From NCBI RefSeq assembly GCF_001570585.1, contig NZ_BBXF01000005.1:248001-312000 (forward strand): a stretch of DNA of 64,000 nucleotides, read 5' to 3'. The translations under genes were made by a program, and so were the position numbers. Numbering within the stretch: position 1 is the stretch's first letter; every line of letters starts with the position of its first letter. This DNA comes from Herbidospora daliensis. Lineage in GTDB: Bacteria; Actinomycetota; Actinomycetes; Streptosporangiales; Streptosporangiaceae. This document shows, one piece after another, positions 35,503 through 43,537 of this stretch. The notes beneath the pieces were generated by a model. That model was not told the DNA's origin, ran no database searches, and saw only the letters and a program-made list of their open reading frames with translations.

Positions 35503-36390
35503 ATGAAAGAAGCCATCGTCGTCGGTGTGGACGGTTCCCCGTCCACCGTCGCCGCCATCGAGTGGGCCGCGGACGATGCGGCCCGGACCGGTCTGCCGCT
35601 GCACGTCGTCTTCGCCGTCGACCGGTCCCCGCACGAGATCCCCAGGTTTCCCAACCCGATCCTGGAGGACGCGCTGTCGCGTGGCGCCGTCCGCGTCCTC
35701 GAAGAGGCCGAGAAGGCCGCCACGGCCAGACAGCCCGCGATCACCGTCGTCACCAAGCAGATCGAGGGCCGGCCGGCGGACGTGCTGCGCCACGCCGCCG
35801 CCGACGCGGCGGAACTGGTGGTCGGCACCCGCGGCATGGGCGGCTTCGCGGGCGCGGTCGTCGGGTCGGTGAGCTCCCACGTCGCCGGCCACGTGCCGGG
35901 CCCCGTGGTGGTGGTGCGGCACCTTCCGGGGCCGCGCACCGGCGAGATCGTCGTCGGTGTGGACGACTCCCCCGCCGCTCAGCCCGCGCTGGCCTACGCG
36001 TTCGAGCAGGCCCGCTCGCGCCACTGCGCGGTTCGGGCGGTGCGCGCCTGGCTGGAGCCGGTGCACGCGTACGCCCCCGGCGTCGTCTACGACCTGGAGG
36101 AGATCAGCACCGCGCAGCATGCCGTGGTCGCGGGGGTGCTCGACCCGTGGCGGGAGCGGTACCCGGAGATCAAGGTCATCGAGGACGTTCGCCTGGGACA
36201 TCCGGTCGCGGCCCTCGTCGACGCCTCCGCGGGTGCGGACCTGCTCGTCGTGGGCTCGCACGGCCGGGGCGCCTTCGCCTCGGCGCTGATGGGTTCGGTC
36301 AGCCGGGCCGTCCTGCACCACGCCGAGTGCGCGGTCGCGGTCGTCCGGCCCGGCACGCCCGTGGAGGAGGCAGGAGACCATGTCCGTTGA
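35503..36390 (+). CDS. Tandem universal stress protein
   Basis: Two UspA domains in 295 residues: AIVVGVDGSPSTVAAIEWAA with loop GTRGMGGFAGAVVGSV, and EIVVGVDDSPAAQPALAYAF with loop GSHGRGAFASALMGSVSRAV. Both loops keep the ATP-binding pattern. CAGGAGGAG precedes the ATG at 35503. Its last 11 bases overlap the CBS-BON gene, so the two are co-translated, and the pair is headed by a full DosR-like box. Confidence 0.93.
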   Translation: MKEAIVVGVDGSPSTVAAIEWAADDAARTGLPLHVVFAVDRSPHEIPRFPNPILEDALSRGAVRVLEEAEKAATARQPAITVVTKQIEGRPADVLRHAAADAAELVVGTRGMGGFAGAVVGSVSSHVAGHVPGPVVVVRHLPGPRTGEIVVGVDDSPAAQPALAYAFEQARSRHCAVRAVRAWLEPVHAYAPGVVYDLEEISTAQHAVVAGVLDPWRERYPEIKVIEDVRLGHPVAALVDASAGADLLVVGSHGRGAFASALMGSVSRAVLHHAECAVAVVRPGTPVEEAGDHVR

Positions 36391-37045
36391 GGTCAAAGAC
36401 GTGATGGGCCGCGTGGCGATCGCCGTGGAGATGGAGGCGGAGTTCGCCGAGATCGTGGCCGCCATGCAGCGGTTCAAGGTGGGTGCGGTCGCCGTCGTCG
36501 ACGCCGACCGCCGGCCCGTGGGGGTGGTGTCGGAGGACGACCTGCTGCTGCGGGAGGTCGTCCCCCGCAGGACGTTCGCCTCGTTCGGGCCGGGCAACCG
36601 GGCGCGCCGCCGCAAGGAGCGGGCGGTGCGGGCGGCCGACCTGATGACCTCGCCCGCGATCGTCGTGACGCCGGGAACGTCGGTGAAGTCCGCCGCACGG
36701 CTGATGCACGAGCACCGCGTCAAGCAACTGCCGGTGATCGACCCGGTCACGGGTCGGGTCTGCGGCACCGTCCACCAGTCCGACCTGCTGCGGGTGTTCA
36801 TCCGTCCGGCGGCCGATCTGGCGGCAGATGTCACGGCGGCCGTCCACGCGGTCGCCGCGAATCCCGAGGCGGTCACCTGTGACGTCGACCGGGGGATGGT
36901 CACCGTCGCCGGAGAGATCGCCGACGTGGAGCTCCGCAGGCTTCTCCGGGAGATCCGGGAGATCGACGGCGTGATCGACGTCGCGGTGGGCGAGATCACT
37001 GTGACGGCCACCACTCCGGAGGCCGTCTTCCCGCCGCTGCTGTGA
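36380..37045 (+). CDS. CBS-pair plus BON domain protein
   Basis: A 221-residue protein with CBS1 (VKDVMGRVAIAVEMEAEFAE to GVVSEDDLLLREVV), CBS2 (AADLMTSPAIVVTPGTSVKS to CGTVHQSDLLRVFIRP) and BON (AVTCDVDRGMVTVAGEIADV to REIDGVIDVAVGEITVTA). The first CBS lacks the usual acidic loop but keeps the overall spacing. It is second in the USP-CBS operon and ends at a strong hairpin 12 bases downstream. It is the free-standing relative of the N-terminal half of the 14121 fusion. Confidence 0.9.
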   Translation: MSVEVKDVMGRVAIAVEMEAEFAEIVAAMQRFKVGAVAVVDADRRPVGVVSEDDLLLREVVPRRTFASFGPGNRARRRKERAVRAADLMTSPAIVVTPGTSVKSAARLMHEHRVKQLPVIDPVTGRVCGTVHQSDLLRVFIRPAADLAADVTAAVHAVAANPEAVTCDVDRGMVTVAGEIADVELRRLLREIREIDGVIDVAVGEITVTATTPEAVFPPLL

Positions 37046-37056
37046 ACGCGGCACGA

Positions 37057-37094
37057 AAGAGCCGGCCCGGCGGTCAGTCGCCGGGCCGGCTCTT
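37057..37094. terminator. Intrinsic hairpin terminator
   Basis: Perfect 16-bp stem (37057-37072 with 37079-37094), loop GTCAGT, core GAGCCGGCCCGGCG. It lies between the CBS-BON gene and the convergent CBS pseudogene and probably serves both. Confidence 0.85.
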
Positions 37095-37102
37095 CGCGTT
37101 GT

Positions 37103-37424
37103 TCAGGCCTCCGACCAGGTGGGCCCGTCGTCCTGCGTCCACGTCATCGCGTTGACGACGTCGGCGGTGTCGATGCCGAGGCGCCCTCCGAGGACGTCTG
37201 GGTCAGCCGGTGACGCAGGCGGGCGCGCAGCGGGGGCTGGTAGCCCTCGCGGTGGTACTGCTCGCGGAACTGCTCCTTGCGCAGCAGGTCCTGTTCGGAG
37301 ATGACGCCGAGCACCCGGCCGTCGTCGCCGACGACCGGAACTGCGCTGACCTCGTTGTCGATGAGTGTCTCGGCCACCTCCTTGAAGCTCGCGTTCGCGT
37401 GCACCGTCACGACCTCGGGCTCAT
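37103..37424 (-). pseudogene. Decayed CBS-BON gene
   Basis: A ribosome site and ATG (37424) remain but the next codons are out of frame. In the shifted frame one reads PEVVTVHANASFKEVAETLI and GVISEQDLLRKEQFREQY, the first CBS repeat. CBS2 and most of the BON domain are missing, and only the final DVVNAMTWTQDDGPTWSEA remains before the stop at 37103. It would have been the third gene of the nitroreductase-acyl-CoA synthetase operon. Confidence 0.75.
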
Positions 37425-37435
37425 GTCTCCTCCTG

Positions 37436-40033
37436 TCAGCGGAGTCTGCGGATGTAGGGCGACGGCGAGCTTCCGGCCGGGGCAAGACGGATTCGGGCGT
37501 CGACGGCGACGGCGCCGCCGGGGGTGACGATCACCGGGTTGAGGTCGAGTTCGGCGACCTCGGGGAGGGCGTCCATGAGCCGGCCGACTCGCTCGATCAC
37601 GTCTGCCAGCGCCCGCGCGTCGGCCGGGGGTCTGCCGCGGTAGCCGTACAGAAGAGGATGCGAGCGGAGCTCGCGGATCATCGCCTCGGCGGTCACGGCC
37701 GAGAAGGGCGGCACCCGGAAGGCGCGGTCGGCGAGCAGGTCGGCGGTGACGCCGCCCATGCCGACCATGACCAGCGGGCCGAAGGCCGGATAGTTGACGC
37801 CGCCCACGATGATCTCGGTACCCTGCTCGACCATCGGCTGGACGACGGCAGCGGTCATCTCGGCGCCGATCGACTCCCGCATCGCGGTGAACGCGGCCTT
37901 GGTCTCCTCCGGGGTGGTAAGGCCGACCCGTACACCGCCGACGTCGCTCTTGTGGACGGGGCCGACCGCCTTCAGCACCACCGGACCGCCCAGGGCCGCG
38001 CACGCCTCAGCCGCCGCGTCGGCGTCCGACACACTGATCGTCTGGACGAGCGGGATGCCGAAGTGCCGCAACAGTCCGTCGAGCGCGCTGGGGTCGAGCC
38101 ATCCTTCGGGGGCCTGGCCCGACAGCAGTGCCCGCGCGGTGAGGTCGTCGAAGCCGCTGGTCTCCACCTCCTCTACGGGCGAGGTCCGCCACTCGGCGTA
38201 GTCGACGACACGGGCCAGTGCCTGCACGGCCTGTTCCGGGTACGCGTAGCTCGGCACCCGGCCGTCGATGAGACCGTCTTCCCCGAGGATGCAGGCGATG
38301 ACCGGCTTGCGGGCATCACGGGTGACCTTGGCTATCGCGTCCTTGGTGGCAGGCCCGCCGGAACCGAAGGGCGGGGTGTAGACGACCAGGACCACGTCCA
38401 CCTCGGGGTCGGTCAGAGCGCTTTCGATCCCCCGGCCGATGTCCTCCGCGGACGCCTCCGCGCCCAGGTCGACCGGGTTGCCGAGCGCTGCCGTCGGGAA
38501 CCTGCGCCGCAGTTCGGCGCCGGGGGTGAGGGCCGGGACGGCCAGCCCCGCGCGTTCACACACGTCGGCCGTCATCGCCTCGGGACCGCCCGAGTTGCCG
38601 ACGATGGCGACGCGCCGCCCGGCGGGCAGCGGCTGCGTCTCCAGGAGACGGGCGGTGTCGTACAGGTCGCGGATGCTGTCGAGGCGGATCACCCCGGCGG
38701 CGCGGACCAGCGCGTCGACGGCGATGTCCGAGGTCGCGGCGGCGGCGGTGTGGGAGCGCACGGCCCGCTCGCCCGCGTCCGACCGGCCGCTCTTGACCAG
38801 CAGGACCGGCTTGCGTCGGCCCACCCGGGCGGCGATCCGGGCGAACCTGCGGGGGTTACCGAACGACTCCAGGTAGAGCGCGATGACCCGGGTGGCCTCG
38901 TCGTCCTCCCAGTACTCCAGCAGGTCGTTGCCGCTGACGTCGGCCTTGTTGCCGACCGAGACGAACGAGGAGATCGGCAGACGGTCGAGCAGCACCGCGC
39001 CGACCGCGCCCGACTGGGACATCACCGCGACACCGCCCCGTTCCGGTGCGCCCCGCAGGAAGCTGGCGTTCAGGTGCGCGGCGGTGTTGACGATGCCCAG
39101 GCAGTTGGGGCCGATCAGGCGCATCCCCGCCGTGCGGCAGATCGTCAGGAGTTCGCGTTCCGCGTCCTTGCCGCCCTGCTCGGCGAAGCCCGCGGACAGG
39201 ATCACCAGGCCGCGCACCCCCGTCGCCGCGCAGTCACGGGCCACGTCCAGGACGGCCTTGGCGGGGACCGCCACCACGACGACGTCGACCTGCTCGGGCA
39301 GCATGGCCAGCGAGTGATAGGCCGGCCATCCGGCGATCACGTCGGCGTGCGGGTTGACGGGGTAGATCGTGCCCGGGAATCCCCCGTCGATCAGGTTGCG
39401 CAGCACCTTGTGCCCGACCGAGCCGGGATCGCGGCCGGCGCCGACGACGGCCACGGCACGCGGTTCCAGCACCCGCCGCAACGAGGCGCGTTCGGCTTGG
39501 TGGTCGCGGGCCGCGATGGTCCCGGCCAGGCGGCTTCCGGCGGTGAGTGCCACGATCACGCGGGTGTCAGGGCCACTACGGGTGATCTCGACCGGCAGGC
39601 CGACGTTGGAGAGCACGTCGAGCATGACCTTGTTCTCGGTCAGGACGTCGGCGACGAAGCGGGTCACCCCCTCGGCCGCGGCGGCGAGGGCCAGGTGCTC
39701 GATGAGCAGCGTGCCCAGGCCGGTGCCGTGCAGGGCGTCGTCCACGAGAATGCCGACGTCGGCGGCGCCGTGCCCGGCCGGGATGTACTCGGCCACGGCG
39801 GCGAGCCGTCCCTCCACCAGGGCGACCAGCACATGACCGTCATGGCCGGGCCGGGTGATGCGATCGATGTACGTGTGCGCGGTCGCTCGTCCCCCGGTGA
39901 AGAACCGCAGGTAGGCGGAGGTCTCGGAGACGCGGTCGACCAGATGGTGCAGGTCCGGCGCGTCGGCGGGATCAAGCCGGCGGATGTGGGCGATGCCGCC
40001 GTCGCGCAGCAGGACGTCGCATTCCTCAGACAT
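37436..40033 (-). CDS. GNAT acetyltransferase fused to ADP-forming acyl-CoA synthetase
   Basis: An 865-residue fusion. Residues 1-165 are a GNAT domain (HIRRLDPADAPDLHHLVDRV; DDALHGTGLGTLLIEHLALA as acetyl-CoA loop). Residues about 185-640 are the CoA-ligase alpha-type unit (VAVVGAGRDPGSVGHKVLRN; GPNCLGIVNT; SQSGAVGAVLLD; RSHTAAAATSD), and the rest is the ATP-grasp beta unit (GPVVLKAVGPVHKSDVGGVR; ELDLNPVIV). It could convert acetyl-CoA, ADP and Pi to acetate and ATP, or be a Pat-like protein lysine acetyltransferase. The domain order (GNAT first) differs from E. coli Pat. It overlaps the upstream nitroreductase gene by eight bases. Confidence 0.88.
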   Translation of the reverse strand: MSEECDVLLRDGGIAHIRRLDPADAPDLHHLVDRVSETSAYLRFFTGGRATAHTYIDRITRPGHDGHVLVALVEGRLAAVAEYIPAGHGAADVGILVDDALHGTGLGTLLIEHLALAAAAEGVTRFVADVLTENKVMLDVLSNVGLPVEITRSGPDTRVIVALTAGSRLAGTIAARDHQAERASLRRVLEPRAVAVVGAGRDPGSVGHKVLRNLIDGGFPGTIYPVNPHADVIAGWPAYHSLAMLPEQVDVVVVAVPAKAVLDVARDCAATGVRGLVILSAGFAEQGGKDAERELLTICRTAGMRLIGPNCLGIVNTAAHLNASFLRGAPERGGVAVMSQSGAVGAVLLDRLPISSFVSVGNKADVSGNDLLEYWEDDEATRVIALYLESFGNPRRFARIAARVGRRKPVLLVKSGRSDAGERAVRSHTAAAATSDIAVDALVRAAGVIRLDSIRDLYDTARLLETQPLPAGRRVAIVGNSGGPEAMTADVCERAGLAVPALTPGAELRRRFPTAALGNPVDLGAEASAEDIGRGIESALTDPEVDVVLVVYTPPFGSGGPATKDAIAKVTRDARKPVIACILGEDGLIDGRVPSYAYPEQAVQALARVVDYAEWRTSPVEEVETSGFDDLTARALLSGQAPEGWLDPSALDGLLRHFGIPLVQTISVSDADAAAEACAALGGPVVLKAVGPVHKSDVGGVRVGLTTPEETKAAFTAMRESIGAEMTAAVVQPMVEQGTEIIVGGVNYPAFGPLVMVGMGGVTADLLADRAFRVPPFSAVTAEAMIRELRSHPLLYGYRGRPPADARALADVIERVGRLMDALPEVAELDLNPVIVTPGGAVAVDARIRLAPAGSSPSPYIRRLR

Positions 40034-40949
40034 GGTGGATCTCCAGTTCGGTCCCGGGACGGCGAGGCGCGCGGGGTACGGGCGGGCCATAGCCGAACCT
40101 GATGATCATTTGCGGATACCCGCGCTTGTGGCGGGGGCCGGTGTGACCGCGCATGTCGCGCAGGTCGAGCGGCTGGTTCAGGAAGGACGTGGACAGCCCG
40201 GCGGCGGTGGCGACCAGGAGCACCCGTTCGAGCGCCTGTCCGGCGCGCAGCCAGTCGACCGGGCGGTCACCGGGCGTGGTGAGGACGGCGATCCGCGGCC
40301 GCGCCTCGAACGCGGCCGACCGATACCGCCGACCGAGGTTCCGGGTCACCGGCGGATCCCCGGCCGGGCTGGGGCCGCGTACGTAGTCGGGCACCGCCCA
40401 GCGCGTGAGCTCCGCCTGATAGTCGATGTCGCGTCCCAGCTCGTCCTCCGCGAGGGCCACGTATTCGAGCAGCTCACGAACCCCGGTGGAGTCCAGTACG
40501 ACCAGGCAGGCGCCCTCCCGGCTGGCGGCGATCTTCATGTCGCCGATGATCCCGGCGGGCACGGCCCGGTCGTCGTAGGGCTCGCGGTTGGTCCTGCGGA
40601 CGGGGATGGCGGCGTACAGGCCGCGTTCGGCGGGGAGGGGCGGCTCGGTCTCCTTGAGCCGTACGGCGGCCAGCAAACCCGGTTCGGGCATCAGCCACAC
40701 CAGCGGATGATGGCCCGTCTGCCGGACGGCCAGCCGCAGATTGAGCAGGGCGGCGCCGCAACTCACGTGCAGCGACCTGGCACGCGGGTCGACCACCGTC
40801 AGTCGGCGTTCGGGATCGGCGGACAGTTCGAGGTATTCACGGCGCACGATCCGGAAGCGCCACGGCTGGGTGTTCTGCACTGACGGAGCCTCACCGGCCG
40901 CGATCAGCAGTCGTCGTGCCCCGAGGTCGGTGGCCAGCGGAGTGATCAT
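40026..40949 (-). CDS. Acg-type nitroreductase
   Basis: A 307-residue protein of the Acg/Rv2032-Rv3131 family: GEAPSVQNTQPWRFRIVRRE near the N-terminus (FMN phosphate region), RRTNREPYDDRAV, and WLRAGQALERVLLVATAAGL. Acg proteins hold FMN with a lid that blocks usual nitroreductase substrates and may sequester flavin; Acg, Rv3131 and Rv3127 are DosR targets. First gene of an operon with the acyl-CoA synthetase. It is divergent from the histidine kinase across the DosR-like box at 41032-41045. Confidence 0.9.
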   Translation of the reverse strand: MITPLATDLGARRLLIAAGEAPSVQNTQPWRFRIVRREYLELSADPERRLTVVDPRARSLHVSCGAALLNLRLAVRQTGHHPLVWLMPEPGLLAAVRLKETEPPLPAERGLYAAIPVRRTNREPYDDRAVPAGIIGDMKIAASREGACLVVLDSTGVRELLEYVALAEDELGRDIDYQAELTRWAVPDYVRGPSPAGDPPVTRNLGRRYRSAAFEARPRIAVLTTPGDRPVDWLRAGQALERVLLVATAAGLSTSFLNQPLDLRDMRGHTGPRHKRGYPQMIIRFGYGPPVPRAPRRPGTELEIHHV

Positions 40950-41031
40950 GGCAAAGCCTCCTTAACGGGCCCTGCCTCCAGACTTCCGCCCACGACCCCC
41001 GAGGGTGCAGGGCCGGACGGCTCGCCGACCG

Positions 41032-41045
41032 GGGACTTTGGTCCA
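41032..41045. promoter_or_regulatory. DosR-like box GGGACTTTGGTCCA
   Basis: Twelve or more of 14 positions fit the consensus. It lies between divergent acg-type nitroreductase and histidine kinase genes, 49 bases before the kinase ATG, suggesting positive autoregulation of the sensor. Confidence 0.7.
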
Positions 41046-41093
41046 TCAACCCCCTTGGGGATTTCGATACCTGTTGGTGGTTCAATTCAGGAC

Positions 41094-42782
41094 ATGACGG
41101 CGGACGGGACGCCCCCTCTGATTCCGAGCATGCGCCTGGATGAGCTGCTCTCCGAGCTGCAATCACGCCTGGAAGCGGTGCTCGCCACCCGCGACAGGGT
41201 CCACACGCTCCTGGAAGCGGTGGTCCTGGTCGGCAGCGACCTCCAGCTCGAGACGGTGCTGCGGCGCATCGTGGAGACCGCCACCCGGCTGGTCGACGCG
41301 AGCTATGGCGCCCTCGGTGTGATCGGCGAGGAGAACACCCTCCTGGAGTTCATCCCCGTCGGGCTCAGCGAGGAGGAGATCGCCCGCATCGAGCACTGGC
41401 CTCATGGTCTCGGCCTGCTCGGGCTGCTCATCAAGGAACCTCGCCCGCTTCGGATGTCCCGGATCTCCGACCATCCCGAGTCGTACGGCTTTCCCCCCGG
41501 TCACCCGCCGATGGGCTCCTTCCTCGGTGTCCCCCTGCGGCTCCGGGAGGAGGTCTTCGGCAACCTCTATCTCACGGAGAAACGCGGCGGCGCCGAATTC
41601 GACGAGGAGGACGAGGCGGTCGTCATCGCGCTGGCCACCGCCGCCGGCGTGGCCATCGAGAACGCCCGCCTGTACGGCGAGACCCACCGCCGCGAGATCT
41701 GGTTGCAGGCCAGCTCCGAGGTGACCACGAGCCTGCTGTCCGGCGCGGACGTGGGCGATGTCCTCAGCCAGGTGGCCCGGAACGTCCGGGACATGGCGGA
41801 CGCCGACGTCGCCTCGATCCTCTTCCCCGTCGACGACGGCCGGGCGCTCCGCGTGTTGATCTCCGAAGGCGCCGAAAGCCTGCTCGGCACCGAGATCGGC
41901 GTCGACGGGTCCCTGTCCGGCCAGGCCTACCTGACCGGCGAGCCGGTCACGGTCCGCGACCTAACCGCGACAGACTACGAGACCATCGACAGCCTGCCGA
42001 TCGGTCCCGCCACCGCCGTCCCGCTGGGCGCGGCCGGATCGATCAGGGGCGTGCTGACGTTCGGAAAGCGACCGGGCCGCGTCCCGTTCGCCCCCTCGAC
42101 CGTGCGCATGCTGCACTCCTTCGCCGGCCAGGCCGCCATCGCGCTGGAGCTGGCCGAGGCGAGAAGGGACGCCGAGCGTCTGGGACTGCTGGAGGACCGC
42201 GACCGCATCGCCAAGGATCTGCACGACGTGGTGATCCAGCGGCTGTTCGCGGTGGCGATGACCCTGATGAGCACGGTCCGGCTGGTCGACCGGCCCGAAG
42301 GCGCCTCCCGCGTCCAGCACGCCATCGACGAACTCGACGCGACGATCCGCCAGATCAGGGCCACGATCTTCGCGCTCCAGGGTCCGCTCGGGCCCGGCGG
42401 ATCGGGCCTGCGGGCCCAGATCGTGGAGCTCGTCGAGGGGGCCCGCGGGCATCTGGGGTTCATCCCGGCGCTGCGGCTCGAAGGACCGCTCGACAACGCC
42501 GTGCCCGAACCCGTGGCCGAGCAGCTGCTCGCCGTGCTCAGGGAGGCGTTGTCGAACCTCGTGCGACATGCCAAGGCGACCCGGGCCGAGGTCACGGCGG
42601 AGGTCGGCGGAGGGAACGTCACGCTGACGGTGGAGGACAACGGCGTCGGCCTGTCTCCGGACGGCCGCCGGAGCGGGCTGCGCAACCTGGACGACCGCGC
42701 CGGCCAGCTGGGCGGCACCTTCGAGGCGGGTTCGGGCGCACTCGGAGGCACCCTGCTGCGCTGGAGCGTCCCAACCGGCTGA
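41094..42782 (+). CDS. DevS/DosT-like GAF-GAF sensor histidine kinase
   Basis: A 562-residue cytosolic kinase with two GAF domains (about 40-190 and 215-360), a HisKA_3 dimerisation helix (DRDRIAKDLHDVVIQRLFAV, phospho-acceptor His in DLHD) and an HATPase domain (LREALSNLVRHAKATRAEVT; VEDNGVGLS). GAF1 holds GFPPGHPPMGSFLGVPLR, matching the DevS/DosT segment whose His is the proximal haem ligand; here that is about His137. It should bind haem and sense O2/NO/CO or redox. The partner is the regulator encoded tail-to-tail six bases away. Start ATG at 41094. Confidence 0.92.
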   Translation: MTADGTPPLIPSMRLDELLSELQSRLEAVLATRDRVHTLLEAVVLVGSDLQLETVLRRIVETATRLVDASYGALGVIGEENTLLEFIPVGLSEEEIARIEHWPHGLGLLGLLIKEPRPLRMSRISDHPESYGFPPGHPPMGSFLGVPLRLREEVFGNLYLTEKRGGAEFDEEDEAVVIALATAAGVAIENARLYGETHRREIWLQASSEVTTSLLSGADVGDVLSQVARNVRDMADADVASILFPVDDGRALRVLISEGAESLLGTEIGVDGSLSGQAYLTGEPVTVRDLTATDYETIDSLPIGPATAVPLGAAGSIRGVLTFGKRPGRVPFAPSTVRMLHSFAGQAAIALELAEARRDAERLGLLEDRDRIAKDLHDVVIQRLFAVAMTLMSTVRLVDRPEGASRVQHAIDELDATIRQIRATIFALQGPLGPGGSGLRAQIVELVEGARGHLGFIPALRLEGPLDNAVPEPVAEQLLAVLREALSNLVRHAKATRAEVTAEVGGGNVTLTVEDNGVGLSPDGRRSGLRNLDDRAGQLGGTFEAGSGALGGTLLRWSVPTG

Positions 42783-42788
42783 CGGCCG

Positions 42789-43430
42789 TCAACCGTGCCG
42801 GTCGGCCTGAAGGCGCGCCGCGAGGGCCGCCACCTGGGTGCGGCGCTGCATGCTGAGCTTGGTGAGCAGTACGGACACGTAGTTCTTCACCGTCTTCTCG
42901 GCCAGGAACATGCGCTCGCCGATCTGGCGGTTGGTCAGCCCGTCGCCGATGTACTCCAGGATGCGGCGCTCCTGGTCGGTCAGCGCGGCCAGGGGATCCT
43001 TGCGCGCCGCGTCGTCACGCAGGCGGTGCAGCATCGCCGCGGTGGTCTGTGGATCCATCAGTGACTGGCCGCCCGCCACCGTGCGCACGGCGCCCACCAG
43101 GTCGGAGCCGTGGATCTGCTTGAGGACATAACCGGCCGCGCCCGCCATGACCGCTTGGAACAGCGCCTCGTCGTCGGCGTAGGAGGTCAGCATGAGACAG
43201 GCCAGACCGGGCACCCGGTTGCGCACCTCCCGGCAGACCTCCACGCCGGAGCCGTCGGGCAACCGCACGTCGAGCACCGCGACGTCGGGGCGCAGCGCGG
43301 GGATGCGCGCGATCGCCGACTCCGCGGTGCCGGCCTCGCCGATCACCTCGATGTCGTCCTCGCTGCCCAGGAGCGCGGCGACACCACGCCGGACAACCTC
43401 GTGATCGTCGACAAGAAACACCCGAATCAT
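42789..43430 (-). CDS. DevR/DosR-like response regulator (NarL family)
   Basis: A 213-residue regulator with a receiver domain (phospho-acceptor Asp54 in VAVLDVRLPDGSG; acidic pair VDDH; conserved Lys in GYVLKQI) and a LuxR/NarL helix-turn-helix (LTNRQIGERMFLAEKTVKNY, then VSVLLTKLSMQRRTQVAAL). The recognition helix EKTVKNYVS is the same as in mycobacterial DosR, so it is expected to read the same GGGAC-type box. The box at 43466-43479 lies 36 bases upstream, implying autoregulation together with cydAB. Unlike mycobacterial devR-devS, the two genes are convergent rather than co-transcribed. Confidence 0.94.
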   Translation of the reverse strand: MIRVFLVDDHEVVRRGVAALLGSEDDIEVIGEAGTAESAIARIPALRPDVAVLDVRLPDGSGVEVCREVRNRVPGLACLMLTSYADDEALFQAVMAGAAGYVLKQIHGSDLVGAVRTVAGGQSLMDPQTTAAMLHRLRDDAARKDPLAALTDQERRILEYIGDGLTNRQIGERMFLAEKTVKNYVSVLLTKLSMQRRTQVAALAARLQADRHG

Positions 43431-43465
43431 GCCGTCAATTTACGTTTGCCGGACATAACGCGACA

Positions 43466-43479
43466 GGGACCAAGGTCCC
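43466..43479. promoter_or_regulatory. DosR-like box GGGACCAAGGTCCC
   Basis: Near-perfect palindrome, both GGGACC/GGTCCC arms complete. It lies between the divergent regulator gene and cydAB. Confidence 0.85.
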
Positions 43480-43537
43480 GTCGTGCGGTGACCGAGTGCC
43501 CTGGGGGCGGTCATGCCGGGCCCTCCACGCTCCCACC

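Noticed and set aside
33700-37014. Long minus-strand open frame of 1,100 codons
   Set aside because: Runs opposite gap, USP and CBS-BON genes and joins the out-of-frame end of pflB; composition-driven shadow.
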